The translations under genes were made by a program, and so were the position numbers. Of a stretch of DNA of 37,843 nt, positions 34,402 through 37,843 are shown piece by piece. Every line of letters begins with the position of its first letter. The first letter of the stretch is position 1. Location: assembly GCF_002385225.1 (NCBI RefSeq), contig NZ_DGDC01000044.1, positions 1 to 37,843 on the forward strand, read 5' to 3'. A model generated the notes under the pieces. That model did no database searches and was not told the origin of the DNA. It worked only from the letters and a program-made list of their open reading frames with translations. Origin of the DNA: Psychrobacter sp. UBA3962 (GTDB lineage Bacteria > Pseudomonadota > Gammaproteobacteria > Pseudomonadales > Moraxellaceae).

Positions 34402-35039
34402 TAGCGCTGACCCTCCATAGCGGTACCAAGCTGCTGTAAGTAAGCTACTAGCGCATCAAGTTCTGTTGCACCTAATACTTGGTCAGGAGCGCTTTCGATG
34501 TCTTCTTCAGTGTAAGGCACACCAAAGCGATCACGGAACAAGCGCATTTTGGCTTGTACTTTACTGCCATCAACTTCTTGTTCAGCTAACCATGGGAAAC
34601 CTGGCATAACTGACTCAGGTACCAATGATTGAGGGTGGATTAAGTGCTTTTTCTGCCAATCGTCAGAATAGCGGCCACCAACACGTGCAAGGTCAGGACC
34701 AGTACGCTTAGATCCCCATAGGAAAGGGTGATCCCACGTAGATTCTGCAGCACGTGAATAAGGTCCATAACGTTCAACTTCAGCACGTAGTGGACGAATC
34801 ATTTGTGTATGGCACACATGACAGCCTTCACGGATATAAATATCACGTCCTTCAAACTCTAACGCTGTCCATGGTTCCATAGTAGGTAGGGGTTGGTTAA
34901 CCCCACCTTCATCACCAGACTTGGTATCAAAAATTAATGGAACAATCTCTACTAGTGTTGCAAAGCTAATTGCAATAACAATAAAGATGACCAGCAAGCC
35001 TGTGTTTTTTTCAATTATTTCATGAGCTGTACCCGCCAT
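34401..35039 (-). CDS. ccoO: cbb3 cytochrome c oxidase subunit II, monoheme CcoO
   Basis: Membrane-anchored monoheme cytochrome c carrying electrons to the catalytic subunit. 212 residues: an N-terminal membrane helix (about 14-36, GLLVIFIVIAISFATLVEIVPL), the heme site CHVCH (73-77) in EGCHVCHTQMIRPLR, KRTGPDLARVGGRYSD, and a later Met in ESVMPGFPWL as axial-ligand candidate. Length and motifs are normal for the family. A good ribosome-binding site (AAGGAGAT) precedes the start; the gap to ccoN is 25 bp. Confidence 0.97.
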   Translation of the reverse strand: MAGTAHEIIEKNTGLLVIFIVIAISFATLVEIVPLIFDTKSGDEGGVNQPLPTMEPWTALEFEGRDIYIREGCHVCHTQMIRPLRAEVERYGPYSRAAESTWDHPFLWGSKRTGPDLARVGGRYSDDWQKKHLIHPQSLVPESVMPGFPWLAEQEVDGSKVQAKMRLFRDRFGVPYTEEDIESAPDQVLGATELDALVAYLQQLGTAMEGQR

Positions 35040-35064
35040 GATATCTCCTTAAGCGATTGCTGGT

Positions 35065-36555
35065 TTACACGTTAACAGGCTGAGTGTCTTCGTCATCTTT
35101 GACGATAGGACGATGATTTGTTGGGTCAGCTTCGTCAACAGGACGAGCGCTTGGCATCTTGATAGTCTTATAAGCGTTATAAGCCATCACGAACATACCA
35201 CTTACATATAACAAACCACCAAATGCACGACCGATATACGGATAGTGAGAGAACGTTACTGTTTCAATAAAGTTGTAAGCAAGCGTTCCATCTGGGTTTG
35301 TTTGACGCCACATCATGCCCTGTCCAATACCAGAGATCCACATAGAAACGATGTAGAAAATAGTACCTGCAGTTGCAAGCCAGAAGTGAGTATTAATTAA
35401 GCTAATTGAATACATCTTAGGCTTGTTGAAAATACGTGGAATTAGCACGTATAAAGAGCCCATTGTAATTAGACCTACCCAACCCAGTGCACCTGAGTGT
35501 ACGTGACCTACAGTCCAGTCAGTGTTATGCGATAAAGCGTTAACTGTCTTAATTGACATCATTGGGCCTTCAAACGTTGACATTGCGTAGAATGACAAGG
35601 CAACGATCAAGAAGCGAATGATTGGGTCAGTACGTAGTTTATCCCAACTACCTGAAAGCGTTAGAACACCGTTAATCATACCACCCCAAGAAGGAGCGAA
35701 TAGAATCACTGAGAACACCATAGCTAAAGACTGAGTCCAGTCAGGCAATGCTGAATAGTGAAGGTGGTGTCCACCAGCCCACATGTATGAAGCGATTAAC
35801 GCCCAGAAGTGGACAATTGATAAACGATAAGAGTAAATTGGACGACCGATCTGTACTGGTACGAAGTAATACATCATACCTAGGAAGGCTGCTGTTAAAT
35901 AGAAACCAACCGCGTTATGTCCATACCACCACTGAACCATCGCATCTGTAGCACCACCAAATAGTGAGTAAGATTTAAATAATCCTACTGGGATGGCCAT
36001 ACTGTTTACGATATGTAGTAAAGCAATAGTGATGATGAAAGCTGCAAAGAACCAGTTTGCTACATAGATATGAGACGTTTTACGCTTAATCAATGTACCA
36101 AAGAAAACAATGGCATAAGAAACCCAAACGACTGCGATCAGGATATCGATAGGCCATTCAAGCTCCGCATACTCTTTAGTTGTGGTTAAACCTAGTGGTA
36201 AGGTAATGACAGCAGCAACAATAACTGCCTGCCAACCCCAGAAGGTAAACCACGCCAAGTAAGGAGCGAATAGTCTGGTTTTACAGGTACGCTGTACGAT
36301 GTAGTAGGAGGTTGCGAATAAAGCAGAACCCCCAAACGCAAAAATTACCGCGTTCGTATGCAGCGGTCTTAAGCGGCTAAAAGTTAGCCAAGGGATATCA
36401 AAGTTTAGGGCAGGCCAAGCCAATTGTGAGGCGATAAACACCCCAAGACCCATGCCTATAATCCCCCAGACGATTGCCATGATTGTGAAATATCTGACAA
36501 CTGTGATTTCATAATCACGATCGACTGGAGAGACTGCTGTGTTATTTATACTCAT
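35065..36555 (-). CDS. ccoN: cbb3 cytochrome c oxidase catalytic subunit I, CcoN
   Basis: Heme-copper oxidase C-family catalytic subunit that reduces oxygen to water at low oxygen tension. 496 residues with about 12 membrane helices. The metal ligands are in place: H66 (low-spin heme b), H213, H263 and H264 (CuB), H351 (heme b3) and H353 (heme b) in GHVHSG. Y257 (ASYMWAGGHH) corresponds to the cross-linked Tyr of this family. It is the first gene of ccoNOQP. AAAGGAAAT lies before the ATG. I did not see an FNR/ANR palindrome in the upstream 775 bp; only unpaired half-sites (such as ATCAA and GTCAA near 36584-36597). Confidence 0.98.
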   Translation of the reverse strand: MSINNTAVSPVDRDYEITVVRYFTIMAIVWGIIGMGLGVFIASQLAWPALNFDIPWLTFSRLRPLHTNAVIFAFGGSALFATSYYIVQRTCKTRLFAPYLAWFTFWGWQAVIVAAVITLPLGLTTTKEYAELEWPIDILIAVVWVSYAIVFFGTLIKRKTSHIYVANWFFAAFIITIALLHIVNSMAIPVGLFKSYSLFGGATDAMVQWWYGHNAVGFYLTAAFLGMMYYFVPVQIGRPIYSYRLSIVHFWALIASYMWAGGHHLHYSALPDWTQSLAMVFSVILFAPSWGGMINGVLTLSGSWDKLRTDPIIRFLIVALSFYAMSTFEGPMMSIKTVNALSHNTDWTVGHVHSGALGWVGLITMGSLYVLIPRIFNKPKMYSISLINTHFWLATAGTIFYIVSMWISGIGQGMMWRQTNPDGTLAYNFIETVTFSHYPYIGRAFGGLLYVSGMFVMAYNAYKTIKMPSARPVDEADPTNHRPIVKDDEDTQPVNV

Positions 36556-37330
36556 TGGAATATTTCCTTTACAGCCTTAAGTATCAAAGGTGTCAACCAA
36601 AACTAAGTAGCCGATAAATAACTCTGAATGATAAAGGAGATACTCAGGATCAACCTTATTGGGTGTCGATAACACAGTAATTCAGTTATTTAATTTAGAA
36701 ACGGCTAACTCTTGAGGGGCTAAAACTAAATTTTAGTCTCAATTGTTTGGTTGTTATACCCGATGTTATCTAAATATGAAGCTATTGTAACGCATAGGAT
36801 ACAAAATATCATCTGACGAAACAGTCAAATCAAAAAAAACCCGTAAAAAAGTTGTGGGTAAACGGCTTTATTCGATAAATACTTATGTCTCAATGTCTAC
36901 CTTAAGACTTAATGTATATTGTTTATAGCTATCAATATGCTACGTTTAAAGCAACATAGAGTAACACTTAACTGACAACAATAAAAATGACTTAGTAAGT
37001 CAAAAAATACTATAGGGTCTGTGGTTTTTTGAAGCACTTTAAACCTTAGTATTCACCTTAATGCAGTTAAATAGCTATTTTTTAGGGTTTTAATTAACAC
37101 ATAGTTAAATTATATATGATGTGACCTATTAGATGATAAGGCTTATAATGATAACTTTCGGTCTAGTCAAAATAAATTTTCGCTATTTTAATAAAAGCTA
37201 TCTTGACTATATAAAGTAATCACTATATAAACTATAAATAATATTTTGAAATAGCAACTAATATGCTTAAGGTATATTTTAACCCTATTTTTACTTTAAC
37301 TCTATTTTTAATTTGAACAGGGAAACACTT
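36556..37330. other. Long AT-rich divergent region between ccoN and the SCP2 gene
   Basis: 775 bp without a credible gene. It should hold the ccoN promoter (minus) and the SCP2-protein promoter (plus). ATCAA-aggt-GTCAA (36584-36597) resembles FNR half-sites in direct rather than inverted orientation, so I do not call it an FNR box. No hairpin with T-run and no tandem array stood out. Confidence 0.45.
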
Positions 37331-37720
37331 ATGGCAGTTTTTTTAACGGATGAATGGTTTAACGAAGTGGATCGTTTAACTGCAGAAGCTGGTGATTTAA
37401 ATCTTCCACCCGCATTGGCCAATACTAAAATTAACCTAAACGTCACTAATACTGCAAATGGCGATGTTAGTGCCGCTCTTGAAAACGGTGTTTTGAAGAA
37501 GGGTGAGACTGACGCAACCACTACTATCAATATTGATGAAGAAACCCTAAAAGCCATTGCTTTGAAAGGGGATATGAATGAAGCAATGAATGCTTTTATG
37601 TCAGGTAAAATTCGTATCGATGGCGATATGGGTCAAGTTATGGCGCTACAAACGGCCAAGCCTTCACCTGAACAAAAGGATCTTTTCAAGAAAATCTATG
37701 CGATGACTGAACAAGCTTAA
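37331..37720 (+). CDS. Small SCP2 sterol-binding-fold protein
   Basis: 129-residue cytosolic protein resembling the SCP2 sterol-carrier fold: a helical start (LTDEWFNEVDRLTAEAG), beta strands around KINLNVTNTANGDVSAALENG, then TTINIDEETLKAIALKGDMNEAMNAFMSGKIRIDGDMGQVMALQ, which is the usual SCP2 C-terminal block. The family binds lipids or acyl-CoA; in bacteria the role is mostly unknown. I start at the ATG at 37331 with AGGGAA nine bases before it; a TTG six codons upstream (37313) is less likely. It has its own terminator. Confidence 0.85.
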   Translation: MAVFLTDEWFNEVDRLTAEAGDLNLPPALANTKINLNVTNTANGDVSAALENGVLKKGETDATTTINIDEETLKAIALKGDMNEAMNAFMSGKIRIDGDMGQVMALQTAKPSPEQKDLFKKIYAMTEQA

Positions 37721-37748
37721 TTGTTTTTATAGTTTAGTCTAAGTCAAA

Positions 37749-37783
37749 AAAAAGAGTGTTTGCTAGTCAAACACTCTTTTTTT
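37749..37783 (+). terminator. Intrinsic terminator of the SCP2-protein gene
   Basis: GAGTGTTTG (37754-37762) pairs with CAAACACTC (37768-37776) around CTAGT, flanked by an A-run and a seven-base T-run, about 30 bp past the stop. Nothing further is recognisable in the last 60 bp. Confidence 0.9.
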
Positions 37784-37843
37784 ATGTCTATATGTTTTTT
37801 ATGGGTAGATAGTAGAGGGCTTTGGTAAGCATCCGACCAACCC

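Noticed and set aside
36584..36597. FNR/ANR box upstream of ccoN
   Set aside because: The two half-sites are in direct, not inverted, orientation and lie within 45 bp of the start codon, so they do not form the TTGAT-N4-ATCAA palindrome.
1..37843. Mobile elements, CRISPR arrays, tRNA or rRNA genes
   Set aside because: Looked for on both strands; no transposase or integrase, no regularly spaced CRISPR-type repeats, no tRNA cloverleaf or rRNA sequence recognised. The tandem arrays present have no spacers.

Overview
The window looks like a chromosomal segment of a gammaproteobacterium of the Moraxellaceae, most probably Psychrobacter. I infer this from the protein set (fused RlmKL, AmgK/MurU beside LptD/SurA, CcoNOQP with CcoG/FixH, DUF2628 protein), the moderately AT-rich coding DNA with very AT-rich intergenic DNA, and the sequence feel of the proteins. 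No database search was possible. It is mostly housekeeping chromosome. I see no phage, transposase, CRISPR array, tRNA or rRNA.

Layout. 1-9.6 kb: an all-minus-strand run with rRNA methyltransferase rlmKL, an MscS-family channel, a dihydrolipoyl-dehydrogenase-like flavoprotein preceded by a Bcp peroxiredoxin, a small secreted Cys protein, queC, a YgiD-type dioxygenase and rlmH. 9.6-10.2 kb: a 610-bp non-coding stretch with three perfect DnaA boxes, an AT-rich block and a long inverted repeat ending in a T-run; it looks like a replication-origin or DnaA-binding region. 10.2-15 kb: trmB, a DUF2628 membrane protein with a pilin-like C-terminal domain, a Kef-type K+/H+ antiporter and an unknown protein. 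15.3-20.7 kb: GTPase der, a D,D-carboxypeptidase, a small secreted protein and an NlpD-like LysM/LytM lipoprotein. 20.8-28.3 kb: an envelope module, with lptD-surA (LPS export and outer-membrane protein folding) divergent from amgK-murU (peptidoglycan sugar recycling). 28.4-30.6 kb: a TonB/TolA-like single-pass protein of unknown role, divergent from ttcA. 30.6-36.6 kb: the cbb3 oxidase operon ccoNOQP followed by ccoG and a FixH-like gene, all minus strand. 37.3 kb: a small SCP2-fold protein.

Functional themes are RNA modification (RlmKL, RlmH, TrmB, TtcA, QueC), envelope biogenesis (DacA/C, NlpD, SurA, LptD, AmgK, MurU) and microaerobic respiration (cbb3 oxidase). Many genes stand alone between clear intrinsic terminators, several of them near-perfect palindromes shared by convergent genes.

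The least ordinary items are the DnaA-box cluster, the DUF2628-pilin-like fusion, an 18-bp intergenic tandem repeat found at two loci, the Bcp/flavoprotein pair in which Bcp lacks the usual resolving cysteine, the roughly 290-residue extension of LptD, and the TonB/TolA-like protein without a recognisable C-terminal domain.
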